From Otis tarda (lineage: Eukaryota; Chordata; Aves; Otidiformes; Otididae): DNA of 64,000 nucleotides. Every line of letters starts with the position of its first letter. Positions within the stretch are counted from its first letter, which is position 1. This document shows positions 13,040 through 25,800 of the stretch, piece by piece. The DNA lies in assembly GCA_026413225.1 (NCBI GenBank), contig CM048553.1, positions 114,860,190 to 114,924,189 on the forward strand, read 5' to 3'. The notes beneath the pieces were generated by a model, which was not told the origin of the DNA, made no database searches, and was given only the letters and a program-made list of their open reading frames with translations. The translations under genes were made by a program, and so were the position numbers.

Positions 13040-14975
13040 AAGCAATGAAGACATTTTAGTAGACTTGAGCTGAGAAACAGCATTGGCTCAAATGACCATG
13101 CCTTGATTCAGTTTACATTAAATGGAAGAACAAACAAAAGTAAGGCTGGAACTAATGTTCTCCATTTCAAAAGGGTAAGCTCTGATGAACTAAGTGCTCT
13201 GAGCACGCTAGCCACCAAAGTCAACATGCTGCCTGTCTCTGGGCCTTGGACGGGGAAGAGGCCAGAGGATTCTTTGAATTACTGATGCTAAAAAGATCTC
13301 AAAGCTGTACTCCTAGCAGGAGGGGAAAAAAGAGGGATCTATGGACCTGTTGGATAAAGAGCTACTAAGAGCCTTTAGCTCAAACTTTAATAAGAGTGAT
13401 GACATTGAACAGAAGGGCAAAGGGAAGATAGATAATAGGAATGAGATTTTACCACACTGGAAACAACAGCAAAAAATCTAAGAGCTTAATCGTTTCCAGT
13501 TGGGAGGACCTGGATAATCTCATTCAGAATTCAGACAGAACTGGCACATGAAACTGCAGGAAGAGTCACAGGTACTCATGACAAGCCTATCAGCTCATGG
13601 GATTCAAAAATATCAAATGCAGTACCTACAGTTAAGAGTGAGAAGAAAAAAGATCTGACAATTACAAGTTAGTCTGACCTCAAACCTTTAAGACTTTGTA
13701 AGAAATTTTGAAAGAAATAAGTCATTTAAATCGTGGAGATAAACCAAGAATGGACTACAAAAAATTATCAAAGGGTTTGGGTTTGTTAACTGTAGGTTGT
13801 TTTAGACTAACTTGACAGGATTTTTAAAAGATTAATGATTTTCTAGACAAAGGAAATATGGTAGGTATAATATAACTGAGCTTCAGCAAGGCAGTTAATA
13901 AGGCACCAGATGGGAAATAATTTCTTAAGCTAGAGAAAATATGGATGTACAGAGGAACTGCTGAGTGGGAGCCTGCTGAAAGGAAGAAGACCACTGGCAG
14001 TAGTGCAAAGAGAACTGTTGGGCTGAAGGAGAGACAGGAATGAAGTTTCTCAAGGATCAGTTTTGGGATCTTCCTTCTTTCTCTGTTTCCTGATGCCTGG
14101 GACATAAATAGGGAGAGTGCTTACTTTTGGAACTCTGAGTGGGAGACTAATGATTGTCCATAGCTAAAACAAAGTGTTAATACAGAAGAGGACTGGGGCA
14201 ACAGGCAAAAAGAATAAATGCATTCGAGGAATAGAATAAAAGAAAAGTCATTCAGTAATATGCCACTCAAGCTCATGCACTGAGGGACTGAGACCATAGC
14301 TGCTGTAAAAAGAGCTCTCGTCAGTTGAAAATGACTGAGATGCGGTTAAGCTAGTAAAGCAGCTAATGAGAGTGTGAATGACTCTAAGCTGCCAACAGGA
14401 TCCATCCCTGCAAAGGCAAAATCCAGCCCATGACAGGCAAGATAGTCACAGTAGGAACAGGAAAGTGTTAAGATAACTGTATGAAGCAGTGCTGCAACAA
14501 GATCTGAAATATTGTCTGCTCCTCTGGCTACACATGTAAAAAACAGAAGTTCAAACTGAAATTGATGTAGAGAACGCTACCAAGATGCTGGGGAACAGGC
14601 AGTTAGCCTTGCTAGAGAAACTGGAGTTTAGCATATTCAGCTAGCAAAATGAAGTCTGAAGGTCTACTGAATTGCTCTCTATGGACACACAGCATGTAAT
14701 ACCTGTTACAGGAGAAAAAAATAAGTCTACCTGAGCCATCCACTAGGTAAGAACAACTGGATAAAAATTGGCCTCCCATAAATTTAGAAAATTTAGAAAT
14801 TAAAAAAAAAAAAACCAGGAAAAAAAGGTTTCTAACTCAGTAACATCATTCCAAAAGGAAGAACAGGATCAACACATCAAGCTGATGGCTCCTTTCAACG
14901 ATAGATCTTTGTCTCCATAGGATTTATAAGACATGATGCCTGCATATCATGGTGATTCCTTGCCGTCTGCCAGAC
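13040..14975 (+). mobile_element. Ancient L3/CR1-clade LINE, ORF2 relic (copy A)
   Basis: A non-LTR retrotransposon relic on the + strand. It runs from the end of the endonuclease through the reverse transcriptase to the 3' end of ORF2. Near 13086-13135 it reads GSNDHALIQFTLNG, matching the C-terminal part of the CR1/L3 endonuclease around the conserved Asp-His. Near 14048-14074 it reads SQGSVLGSS, the PQGSVLGP-type motif of the reverse transcriptase. Between them, ACTGATTTTCTAGAC-type text and a degenerate 'cttcagcaaggca' stretch (about 13831-13900) match the segment before the FSKAFD motif. At 14180-14200 the string 'aatacagaagaggactggg' is near-identical to my memory of reptile L3-like copies. 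The 3' part (about 14750-14860) matches the end of ORF2 in that family. Many indels and stops show it is long dead. The exact subfamily is not determined. Confidence 0.75.
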
Positions 14976-15599
14976 TGACATTCCTGTTTCCAGCTATGTT
15001 TTGAAACAGAAGTATTTCCTTCTCCTCCAGAAAAGGATTACATTTCTGCATATACACAGCCATGCAAAGTATAGTATACAGAAAATTTTCCTTGTGATCG
15101 AGAAATGAGCATCAGGAATTCATCCAGGCAGTGCAGGACAAGGTCACTGTGAAGGGCAGAGATGAGGTAGCAGAGATGTCAGAATTGGGGGACATTGGCT
15201 GAAGTGGTATTTACCATTACTATAATCTCTGCTTATAAGCCCTCAGCACCGTAAGGAGTAAAATGCAAGTTATGGATGGTCCTATGAAAGGCTATTGAAA
15301 AAAGCCCTTTATTAACGACATTATTGTCCCTTTAAAGAGTAAATACCTTTGTTTTTTCAGATGCTAGAAAATAAACAGCCTGAAATGTGGGCAGGAGTGA
15401 CATTTGATGTCATGAATATTGGAAGCACCCATAAAATATGTTGGTTAGATGGCTGGAGGATAGGTGTAGTAGAGAAGTGACAAAACAGCTTGGAAACAAT
15501 TGTGCTATTAGCAGGGAGGAAAGAAGAGGTAATAAAATTGGGAAGCCAATTAGGCAGGAAAAGGGCACAAAAATGCTATGGGAGAAGGAAAGGATAAGC

Positions 15600-15620
15600 G
15601 GGGGTGGGGGGAGGGCGGGG
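15600..15620 (+). other. G-quadruplex-forming motif
   Basis: Four G-runs of 5, 6, 3 and 4 bases are separated by single-base loops (T, A, C) within 21 bases on the + strand. Short loops of this kind are known to favour very stable parallel quadruplexes. The surrounding DNA is purine-rich but AT-leaning, so the tract stands out. No gene or promoter is visible beside it. Confidence 0.75.
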
Positions 15621-18600
15621 AAAGCAGTAAATGGGATACTACAGCAACATCCAAGGTAATTCTGCCATGAAATACCTAATAAACTCCCATGGGTGCTCTT
15701 GGGGAACCTGAAGGGGACCCGTCAGAGGTGAATGGAGTCAGCAGAGGCTTCCCAGCAACTATTCCCTCTTGTCCTCCCTGGTGATTTCAGCTGAGACGCC
15801 GGGCTGGTGGCTGAGTTACAGGAACAAATCCACTTCTGCTGATGCTACTACCAGGGCAGTTACGTTTAGCGGAGGGATGGTGGCTACACTGGAAGAGGGA
15901 AAGAAACTGAGAGAGATGTTAAAACTCTGGAGCTAGATGCCCTAAAGGTTACCCAGGAGAACCTCTGATGAACACACCAGGACTCAGGGAACTGGAGCAC
16001 TGCCATGAGAACAAGGGAGAAAAAGGATTTTGGAAGCTCCAGAGAGGGTGAGGTAAACAAGCAGTCAGCTGTGACAGAGAGCCGAAGCAATGAAGAGGCA
16101 TAATAATATATAATGCTATTTCAAAACAACAGATGGGAATAGGGAATTGACAGTGAAGCGATTAATACTAGCAATGAAAGAGCTAAACACCTTTAAAATG
16201 CACAATATTTAATAAGAGTCAAGCCAAAGACTCACAGCAATTCGTAAATTAACAAGGAATAACATATACAGTGGCAAAAAGGGAGAAAGAACAAAATGAA
16301 TCCAAACACAAGCCAAGTGCCTGCTGATGGAAAGGAGGGTGACTTCAAGGGGTAAGGAAAGGGTAAGACTGAGCCTTGGGGTAAGACTTCTAAGTGCAAC
16401 ATGAGAGCTGCTGTCTCCTAACCTGGTCAGCAGCTGGAAAGTCCCTGTAACAGCATGGGAAAGAAAGGGCAACCCCCACTGCTGCCCCAGTTGCACCCAT
16501 CCTCCACCAGCAGCTGTGGCTGCGGCAGACCTGTAGGGCAGCCCAAAATATCAGGCTGGTGTTAGCTACATGGGACCTGCTCTATGCCAGAGCACTGTTG
16601 GCGCATTCCTCTGAGCTCTCTCTCAGCGGGAGCTTGGTGGGGATGCTCAGGTCCAAGTTGCAGCCCCAGAGGACTGGTATCCCACCCTCACCCCAGCAAA
16701 ACAGCATGCACCAGGGACAGGGCCCCGTGGGCCAAGTGGTTTTGGTTTCTCCTGCTGATCCTTTAAAGTTTAGTTTCTTGTAGGGGCTTTGGAGTTCTTC
16801 ATGGTTTTCGCTCTTCCATAGTTCCCAGGCATTAATTTCTCTGCTGCAGGTTTTAGACACACTGGAGTTCCAATAGCTAGTGTTGACATTACAAACTGCG
16901 TGCACAAACTCACTGATTCCATACACAAATTAACCCATGGGTGTGCAGCTTTATATAAGTCAATGCTTATTAACACAATCTATATAACTATTAGGGAGCT
17001 GACTGAAGGGAAGTAGCTATGAAGGCAAGAAAGAGAGAGGGCTGGAGTTGTGCATTTCTGCCCAGCTCCTGGTGAAGCTGTGGGTGTATCATGAGTTTTT
17101 ATGCACTCGTTGTTGAAAACTTGGCTATAAAAAATCCTGAGCACAATCATCAGCCGACATTCAGCAGAGAAACAGGGCAAAGATGCAGAAGATTAGGAGT
17201 GATACACATTGACAGCATCTTATTAGAAAGCCTAAGGATAAAGAGTGTTCATCACAAGCAAATTAACTATTTGAAGTTACAATTTCTCAGCTGAGCTACA
17301 GCAACTGCCCTTTTATTTCCCAGACACTTTTAAATGCGAAGAAAAAGATTAATGTAAAACACCAATGCCAGGTAGTACAACTTCTAATTGGTTAAGCTAT
17401 GCCTGGATTGGGACACCTGAGGCCCAGGATGCTAAACTGAGGTGTTTCCCAGCAGTTTAGGGGGACAACAGGTTTGGTTCGTTTTGTCATGATTTTCTTT
17501 TTTAATTTTTTTTTTTTCAGTTAAATAGCAACTTCTTCATCAGGTTGTCAAGATTTTCAATATGACAAGAGTCATTTTGTGTGGTTATTCTTGTTGGATA
17601 TACTTTTAAATTGCTGTATTGTATTGTTTTGAGAAAACAATAAGGAGAAATTAAAAATACGTATTTAAAATAGAATTAAAAATGAAAGGAACAGATGTGT
17701 ACCATGCATGGCATATGAACTTTCAAATGCAAAGGAAATGCATATATTACAATAAATGGCTAAGTAGTACATATACATCAGCATTTTCCATTCTTTTTTT
17801 CTTTAGACATGCATTTTAGATATACATAAATTAGTTTTTCCTTTTGTTTTATCCCTTTTTTAAAAATCAGAATATTCAAACATCCTCTTTAAGAAGCAGA
17901 AGAGGGTGAAAGATTGCATTTGGCAGGTCTCTTTTGTGCTGTAATTTGTTTCTTTGTGGAAATGCAGCAAAGGGTGACTTTTATTATGTGTTAGGTAAGA
18001 ATCTGCATAGAGCAACTTCCAGCTGTTGACCATGCGATTAGGCCGTTAAAGTGCAAAAATGGCTGTTTACAAATACCCATAATTACTATAATTTTCATGC
18101 AAAAATCTATGCTCACCTAAAACCAGACTGCATGCCAGTTCTTTCCTGGCCAAAATGGCTATTTCTTTCTGTCTTGAAGTCTCAGTCACATATTGAAAAA
18201 ATATCTGCAGAATAGAATATATTTTGACTGCAGAAATAGATTTTGCATGAATAGACTCCTGAGGCATCCAACAGTTTCAATAATGTTTTCTATTCCAGGG
18301 GAGCAAAAAATATTTTTCCTTGATAGCATTTATTTTATATTCACTGCACTGGAATTACTTTTTCAAAATTCTGCCAGGGAAGACTTATCGTATGTGGGTG
18401 CCATTGCTGTAACATAAAGATAAGGATGGAGGCTTATTCCACTCATAAGCTCATGAGTCTGTAAATTGGAACTATCCTTCATCGTACAATGCATTTTACC
18501 AGTCCAAATATTTTTCTTAAAGACAAGACAGGAGTTTTTTCTTGGAAGTATTTTCCTTCAGTGACTTAAGGAAGCATATTCATGGACTACTTATGAAAGG

Positions 18601-21600
18601 AAAGACACAAACAATGTGGCACTGCTGGTTTCTCTGGATGGGGTAAGACTCCGCATTATTTCAGCAGCTTCAGAATTAGTCATTGGAGCAGCTGCCCTAA
18701 GCAGGAAAAATGTTGTCTGGGGAGCAGGAGATAAGGTAAGATAGAAACGAGGACCTCGGAGGACAGAGCCGCATCCTAATTTGATGATCCAGGTGCAAAT
18801 GAACGGCTCCACTCATTTCAAAAACGGGACAGACGACGTATCTGGATCTGAATTCGGGTTAAATTGTCAGGAATGTTCAGGCCTCTGATTTTGTTGCTGG
18901 TCAAATGATTATGATTACTACAATCAAACCTGACAATACAATGACATTTTACCTAGGGGCAGGCATGCAGGTGAGATTAAAATGAGAACTGACTCGAGCC
19001 TTCACCAGGAAATTGAATCTAACCCTTTTTGAAGTTAAACATTTTGATATAAAATTTTTCATCGTAAGACTGACCTGCATAAAATGACTGAATTCCCAGT
19101 GTACTGCGAATGCTTTGTATGCTACAGTTAAATAGTTCCAGAGATGGGAACCAGTTTAACTTTGAAATTTCCGTCCTCCCCTCACAAACAGCAGTTCGGC
19201 TCCTCTAGTGGCAGCAGAAGTTTGCTGGCAGCCCGCGATATTTTGATCATGGTTCTGCCTAGACCTACTAGGAGCAGAAATAATGATACAGTGGTAAGAG
19301 CCCTAGCAGTTGGCCGACGCTGGATCCCTCTCCAACGCCATTAGTGATGAGGCTCAAACAATAGCAACCGCGCTGGGGAATTGAAGGGAAGAAAAGGCTG
19401 GTGATGTCAAGACCCGTCTGGTTCTCTTCAAGCCATTGTGCTGTGCGTTATAATATTAAACCTCTCCTATGTTACAGGCTAAATTATGGGCTTCTCAGAA
19501 GTCTTTGCCCAGTGAGGGACAACGTAATATTCCACAGATTTCCAGACAAAAGGGAACCGTAAATTGTCCAGTCTGATCTCGCCTTTAACAGGTAAGAAGC
19601 TGCTATGCTCCATCCACACACCCCTGCATTAGCCCAAAGTCATTAGTTGGACAAAAATATCTCAGCTTTTTGGAGACTCAACTATGTCTTCCCACTGGCA
19701 GAGCATGGGAGACACCAACATGTCACCAGCCCCTGAAGCCTCTGCAACTACTGGGGCAGCTGTGCCTGGATTTCAGCAGAGGATGCAACAGGTTGCAACA
19801 GAGGATGAGAAAATCCAAACTTCCCAGCTTGCCAGTCTGTCCTGGAAGGAAATATCCTGCTAATGAATCTGATCAATCCATGGTTGAGCTCTCTTAAAAC
19901 TGAACGTGAGGTCTATCCAAGCCTTCTCTTCTTCCTGCATGGGCTCACCCAGTGTGTCCCTAGATCCGCAGCCTGTGTATCGAGGCAGAGCTGAGGTGTT
20001 CCCTGCCCAGTACTGCAGCATGCTGCCGTGTACGTCTCGGCCCTTTTTTAGCCCTGTAAGTCAGCTGTCAGCCCACAGGAGGACACACTCAAAAGGACAG
20101 CATTTACCTTTCCAAACGACCGTGCATCCATTAGCCCTCTTTCTAAAAGTTGTATTGCTGTTGCTTCTACAGGCCTCAATGTAGAATAAAGTCCTGTTGT
20201 TGTAGGTCTGGACCACCAAACGACCAGATCTGCTCCAAAGAGCTTCAGCAGACATATGAGATGGAGAGAAGAGATGATAAACCAGCAGGGGAAGCCCAAG
20301 GTCACAGTGAGATGATAATGATAGATGTAATAAGCAGCAGTAACAGCACACAAACTATCATGCCATTGCCCTTTGTTGCCTCAGATTTGAACCCTTGGGC
20401 TTTGCTAATTATAATGACACAGTAAGAGCTAAAAGGGGAAATTACCTACCAAAAAAAAAAAGGATGTTAACCACTTCTTCTCTACAGCCACATTGCATAT
20501 TTTTTGCTTTGCTCTAATTGTTCAGTAGAGGCTCCATTTAAAGTCAATGGAAAGTCAGGGTGTCCCTGGTGGATTATGCTTTAGCGAAGTAGTTTACATT
20601 TAATCTAGGGTTGGATTTAACAAATTTTAAAGAGAGCAAATTCACTGTTAAGTCTAACAGTCCAGTCAATACTTCAAGCTGATGGTTCTTACTCTGGCAC
20701 TGCATTTTTGTATTCTGACAGAAAGCAGAAATGATGTCCACGATCATCCTATCATTACTGGCTCTGGTCAGTTTTTCCAAAACACAAAAGAAAGACAGAT
20801 GCCCTGTGCTCAGAGAACAACCATGGGATTTTGGTGCTTCTTTGAAAATCCCATATATGTTCAGCAAAAGGTAGAAAAACACCAGAAACACAATTTGTGG
20901 AATATTAGATTTGAATATAGAATTGGAAGAGCTATTCAGTGGCACCAATGACCAGCTTCAAAACACTAACTGGTGATTCAATAAATAAACCAGTTCAGCT
21001 CCATCTTCAGACTTTTTTCTTCCACTGCCCTAGCTGGACGGCCATTTCTGAACCTCACTGCTCTGCTGTTTAGTTAAGATGCACCCAATTTCCAGCCTGA
21101 GTTGATTCAAGGCCAATTTATGCCCAGGTACTCTCATGTGAGTTTTGCCTTTTTGCTTTCACAGGTCTCCAGTTTTCCTGGTGCTGAGCGCTTGGCAGCT
21201 TTATGGATGAATGTCACTTGTGTGAATACACAGTAATACACAGCCTTCTCTTTAATGTTGACCAGCAGAAGAGGTGATGGGAAGGGAGCAGAAAGCAGTG
21301 GGAATTGGGCAGAAGTTGGGAAGGGTCCCTGGGCTTCCCTGAGGGGAAAAAATTTGGGCAGAGTGAGAATGGCACCGTGGATTTCTCTCCTTCTCCTTCA
21401 AGAGCCCTTCCCCTAGAACCAGCTGGGGGATCCTGCTTTTTCATCCCCTCCATCTTCCTCCACTCACTTGCACTTTGCCTTCGCAGGGGGCCCAAGAGCT
21501 GGCATGTGGCCGGAGACGTTGCTCCTGCTGCGAGCCAGTCACTGCCTCCTTGGGCAAGGACACAGCCCATCGCCCTAGGCCTCTGCCTGAAGATTGTTCA

Positions 21601-21759
21601 GGCTCCTGCCATCTGCTTCTATTTTTCCAGACAAAATACACTATGTTTCTGAGTTTCCTGTAACAGGATAGGCTGCCCCCCTGGTCATTCTGGCAGCTCT
21701 TCTCTCCTCTGGTTCCAAACCCAGATCACTTCTCCTTATGTGTATTTCCAAGAGCTGCT

Positions 21760-21925
21760 CCGTGCCCCGAGCATGCACATGCCCGATACGCCCTGAAACC
21801 ACCTTCGGTTTCTCACCAGCCCCACCACAGCAGCAAGCTGCGTCGGGTGCGGGCAGACGCATCCCTTTTGCCGGTGCTCTGAGCTACGTTTGCTCTGATC
21901 CAGAAGCAGTTTGACGGCATGAGTG
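21760..21925. promoter_or_regulatory. Small CpG-dense patch
   Basis: By hand count there are about 12 CpG dinucleotides in about 165 bases, while the surrounding kilobases are strongly CpG-poor. This is too short for a classic CpG island. It could be an unmethylated regulatory element, a small promoter or a decayed GC-rich repeat. No adjoining first exon was recognised. A 73-codon minus-strand frame (21641-21862) covers it but has no recognisable domain. Confidence 0.35.
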
Positions 21926-22237
21926 CTATTATTCCTGAATTAACATGCTCTGCCTCCCAACGGGCCTTATTAGCTCAGGCACAAACCTTACTAACACGGC
22001 TGTATGGTTTCTGTCCCGGAGAAGGTTTGTATCTGGCCAGGTTGCAGTATCCATCCATCTGCCCCCTCCATATAGATACGGCATAGTACTCCTGTGATTA
22101 GGCAGGATACCTTGTATCTTGCCTTTTCAGTGCTTTCCAGCTGATTATTTTCGTCGTATGGAAAAAGTGGATACTATCAGAGCCTGAAGTGTATGACCCT
22201 GTGCTGTGTAGGCATGTGTACAACTCTGCTCTGCCTT

Positions 22238-22760
22238 AATCATAGAATCACAGAATTATTTGAGTTGGAAGGGACTTTGAAGATCATCTAGTCCAGCCCT
22301 CCTGCTATGGGCAGGGACACCTTCCACTAGACCAGGTTGCTCAAAGCCCCATCCAACCTGGCCTTGAACACATACAGGGGTGGGTCATCCACAACTTCTC
22401 TGGGCAACTTGTTCCAGTGCCTCACCACACTCACAGTACATAATTTCTTCCTTATATCTGATCTAAATCTACTATCATTCAGTTAAAGCCATTAGTCCTT
22501 GTCCTATCACTCCATGCCTTTGTAAAAAGTCCCTCTCTAGCTTTCTTGTAGGCCCCCTTGAGGTACTGGAAGGCTGCTACAAGGTCTCCCTGGAACCTCC
22601 TCTTCTCCAGGCTGAAGAGCCCCAACTCTCTTTGCCTATCCTCATAGGAGAGGTGTTCCAGCCCTCTGATCATCTTCATAGCCTCCTCTGAACTCACTCT
22701 AACAGGTCCACGTCCTTCTCATGTTGGGGGCCCCAGAGCTGAACATAATACTCTAATTAG
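22238..22760 (-). mobile_element. CR1 LINE, 5'-truncated 3' end
   Basis: A 5'-truncated chicken-repeat-1 non-LTR retrotransposon in reverse orientation. The + strand begins with AATCATAGAATCACAGAAT, the reverse complement of the CR1 3' end with its ATTCTATGATT-type repeats. It then continues with the conserved 3' UTR (TTGGAAGGGACTTTGAAGATC and on). Reading on the minus strand, 22697 to 22479 encodes the ORF2 C-terminus (EEAMKMIRGLEHLSYEDR, then RELGLFSLEKRR), ending in a stop. About 240 bases of 3' UTR follow. CR1 copies are typically 5'-truncated like this. Good preservation makes it the youngest element in the window and the best sign that the host is a bird. It is too short to be active. 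Confidence 0.93.
22479..22697 (-). pseudogene. CR1 ORF2 C-terminal fragment
   Basis: A 72-codon open remnant of the CR1 ORF2 polyprotein (endonuclease plus reverse transcriptase in the full element). Only the region after the reverse transcriptase core is kept: MIRGLEHLSYEDR, RELGLFSLEKRR, then GDLVAAFQYLKGAY, all typical of CR1 and L3 proteins. It keeps its frame to a natural stop. The endonuclease and the polymerase catalytic motif are absent because of the 5' truncation. Confidence 0.9.
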
Positions 22761-22812
22761 TACTCTAATTAGTACTCTAACACAGCACTCTAATTAGCAC
22801 TCAAACTAATGT
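22751..22812. repeat. Short 12-bp tandem array at the CR1 truncation edge
   Basis: The unit CTCTAATTAGTA occurs about four to five times, the later copies diverged and one with a changed middle (CTCTAACACAGCA). It starts inside or directly at the point where similarity to CR1 stops. This suggests local slippage or a target-primed insertion by-product at the junction. Confidence 0.7.
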
Positions 22813-25800
22813 TTGGCTCTATTCAGCAGCTACATAGTTAGTCAGATAAGAATTTTTTTTATAGAAAACTCCACCATTCATATAAAGCTATCGCAAAAAT
22901 CAGCTCAGAACTTCTATGTTGGATCCAGACACTTCCCCCTGACTTCGCAGTGGTGGGGCTGCTAACTCCCAGGCATGCACCACATATAACTGTATGACAA
23001 AACTTCACAGAAATCATGCCAGGTATTTCAAATCTCTGTCCCATCAGCTCCTTCTTGACTGTCTCAAGCTGTGTGTTCCGCATAGACAAAAAAAAACTGT
23101 GCTCTTGGCATGCATACCTTTGCCATGGTTGTGCCCGCACTTAAGCATTTCTGTATCATTTCAGTTGACATTACTTGGGTTCAGGTTCTCCCTCCCTCTA
23201 CTTATGTATGGTCTAAGTGGCTGAAAATATCCATGAAATGGAGATACACCTCTTCATTTAAAACTGGAACCTTTCTAATGATTACATTAATACCCAGGGT
23301 CCTGTGGACACCTGAGACATCCTTGGCCCTAAGCAGTACAGCCTGAAGAGCCCGCTAGTCAATAAAATAAAATACCCATTCGCTTTAATTAACATATGAA
23401 ATAAACACAATCTGTGACACCTAGTGTGCAGCAGCAATTAAGAGGCATTGCTTAGTTAAACCTCCTAATACCTCATTTAAATATGCAATTAAGGGATAAT
23501 TGCCTTCAATCAATAAAAAAAAAATGAAATATTTTGCAGGGACCTCAATTATTTTTTTCTCAGGCTTTCGACTTTGTACTTGATGTGGGATAAAGCTCCA
23601 AGTCTTATACCACTTGTTAAAGAAGTATTATTCTTTTCAGCATTCCATTGATTTATGGCTTTTATGCATCCTACCAGCATCATAAGAGTCTGATGTTAAC
23701 ACTAAGTCCTTGCAAAGCGTTTATTTTTGTGTTATCAATGATTTCCATTTGCTTCAAACTATTCATTCTAAGTTGTCCTTGGATCACCTCCCTTTTCTGA
23801 TCCACACAGACCAAAAGCCTCTCTTTGTGCAGGTCTTTACAGGTAGAGCTTCCTCACAGACACCTTCACAATTCTTTTGTAATGCAACTGTTTTCCCGTT
23901 TTTCAAGATCTGCTTGCAAACAAGCGGTACTTCACTTGTGCACGAGTGCTAGCAATTCAAACCATATATCCAGCCCCCCCTCCCTGCCTACACGCAAATC
24001 AATCCTCCGTAAAATGAGACAGATCTATGAATCAAAGAAGGAACAATGTCAACCATTGCCTTCCCTTTCAAGGGAGGAGATTAGCAATGCAAATATATAG
24101 GCTCATCTAAGAGGTCCTTGAGCGCACTCCATCATGGCATCTCACATCATCATCAGCCACAGAACAATCAGAATAAAGGGGGAAATATTTTCATGCTCAA
24201 TAATTGAATTATGTGGTTAAAGAGACAAGATTTGTGAAAGTAAGTGAGATGGAAAAAAAAAATAAGCAGGAGATAAATTCTGACAGGCATTTACAAGCAT
24301 CTAATGAGCACCAAAGAAAGCAGTGTACTGTACTGACAGGGAAACCTTGGTGCAGGCTGGGATCCATGTTATTTTACAGCTAGCTGTGTAGGCCACTAAC
24401 ATCCCGTTATCTGAACATGTGGCAATCATTGCTGAAGTCAAAACCTCCATCTGGACTATTTCTGTCATGGACTAAGACCGGTGACACAGCGTTGCCTGGG
24501 TTTAAGAAACAAGGGTTCAAAACTAATCTGTTCTGTGACTGCAGTTAAATCATTCCATGGCTTCAAGCCTCTCTTTCCCACCACGCTAACTCTTTGGGTC
24601 AGAAAGGCTTTCTGAGCTGGCTTCAAACAAGGGTCACACCCTTGTTACAGCTTTTCACTTATGTAACTGGTAAAGCCAAGCCTGGATTCAAGCTATGCCC
24701 TTAATTAACAAAAAAATAAAATACTAAACAAAACAAGACTAGATGTTGCTGCAGACTCTGTATGGTGCACACATTCTCTGTTGGAAATCTCTGGTGGTGT
24801 TCAGAGGTTTTAGATGTTGCGATCATGACTTCAGTGTCGCCTGTATGGGTGCCAGCTCCAGATGTAGACTACTGCATAGTGTAAGCCAAAGAGCACAGCG
24901 GAAGTTTTTTACCCAGTTTTTGACAGAGAATCTTGCTCAAGTGGGATATTAACTTGTGTTCCCTTTCTTCTTGCTGCCTTCATTATGATACGCTGTCACT
25001 GAGTGGTTCAGCGATATCTACCCACTGTCCTGAAATACATACATAAAACATGGTAAGTATGGAAATCTTCTATATAAAAATGAAAATGATGCAAAGGCCC
25101 TACTTAGGGGGAAGAGGTACTCCTTGATTGCAAGAAATCAAAATTTTGATCATTAGGAAGACCTGGAAATCATTTAAGTAATTATGACCTTTATGACTTC
25201 CATCAGTTTTGGAACACACATTATTTTTTTCTACTATCCGACTCACTCAAAGGTTTACCTCATCGAGGCAGTAGGTGATTACTCCTGCTTCAGAGATGTT
25301 TTTTCAAGGAAAGCAACTGGTTTACTTGACTAATATAAATACTTTTGTCCCCTTCTTGGTTGCACACAATGGCTGTGATTAGGCATCCACTGTCGTTCTC
25401 AGACTCTTAGAATGATAGATGTCCTGCAAAGAAGCACTGATTCTACGTTAGATGATCCACAGAGAATCAGGATACAGGAACTGCTGTTCTCCAGAACAAC
25501 TGACACATCTTGAACTAAGGAAAAGAAGATCTGTTTGAGTTCATAGTACTTGGTGATGTGGGGTTTTTTGATGTGCTATCCATTTTCTCATCCAGCTCTT
25601 GAGAGACCACAGGCTGCGAGCTTTTCTTTTGTTTAGGTAAAAACATTAAAATTTCTAGTCATGCTGAATATGTGTCTGCAGCCATAAGTCTTTATAAAAC
25701 AAAGTCTTTAGCAAGAGATGCTTCCGAATAACATGTTCAAAGCAAACAGAAAGCTTCACTAAATATTAGGCAAGATTTAATTGTTAAGATGCATACAACA

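Larger units (their letters stand above)
14976..22237. other. Gene-free unique sequence
   Basis: No gene is supported. The stretch contains a G-quadruplex motif at 15600-15620 and a CpG-dense patch at 21760-21925, listed separately. Moderately GC-rich DNA at about 21290-21900 carries overlapping open frames on both strands (for example 21305-21652 + and 21214-21570 -), which follow from its base composition. The text at 20540-20575 (AAAGTCAATGGAAAGTCA) resembles one arm of an old amniote palindromic repeat. A possible but unproven LINE ORF1 resemblance at 15890-16100 was not accepted. Confidence 0.55.

Noticed and set aside
15890..16100. Possible LINE ORF1 coiled-coil-like text
   Set aside because: The purine-rich 'aaactgagagagatg' text only loosely resembles CR1/L3 ORF1; no consistent frame or motif could be followed.
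24520..24600. Possible MIR-like head
   Set aside because: The order of 'tctgtgactgcagttaaatca' and 'cttcaagcctctctttccca' is suggestive, but too diverged and with no core or tail following.
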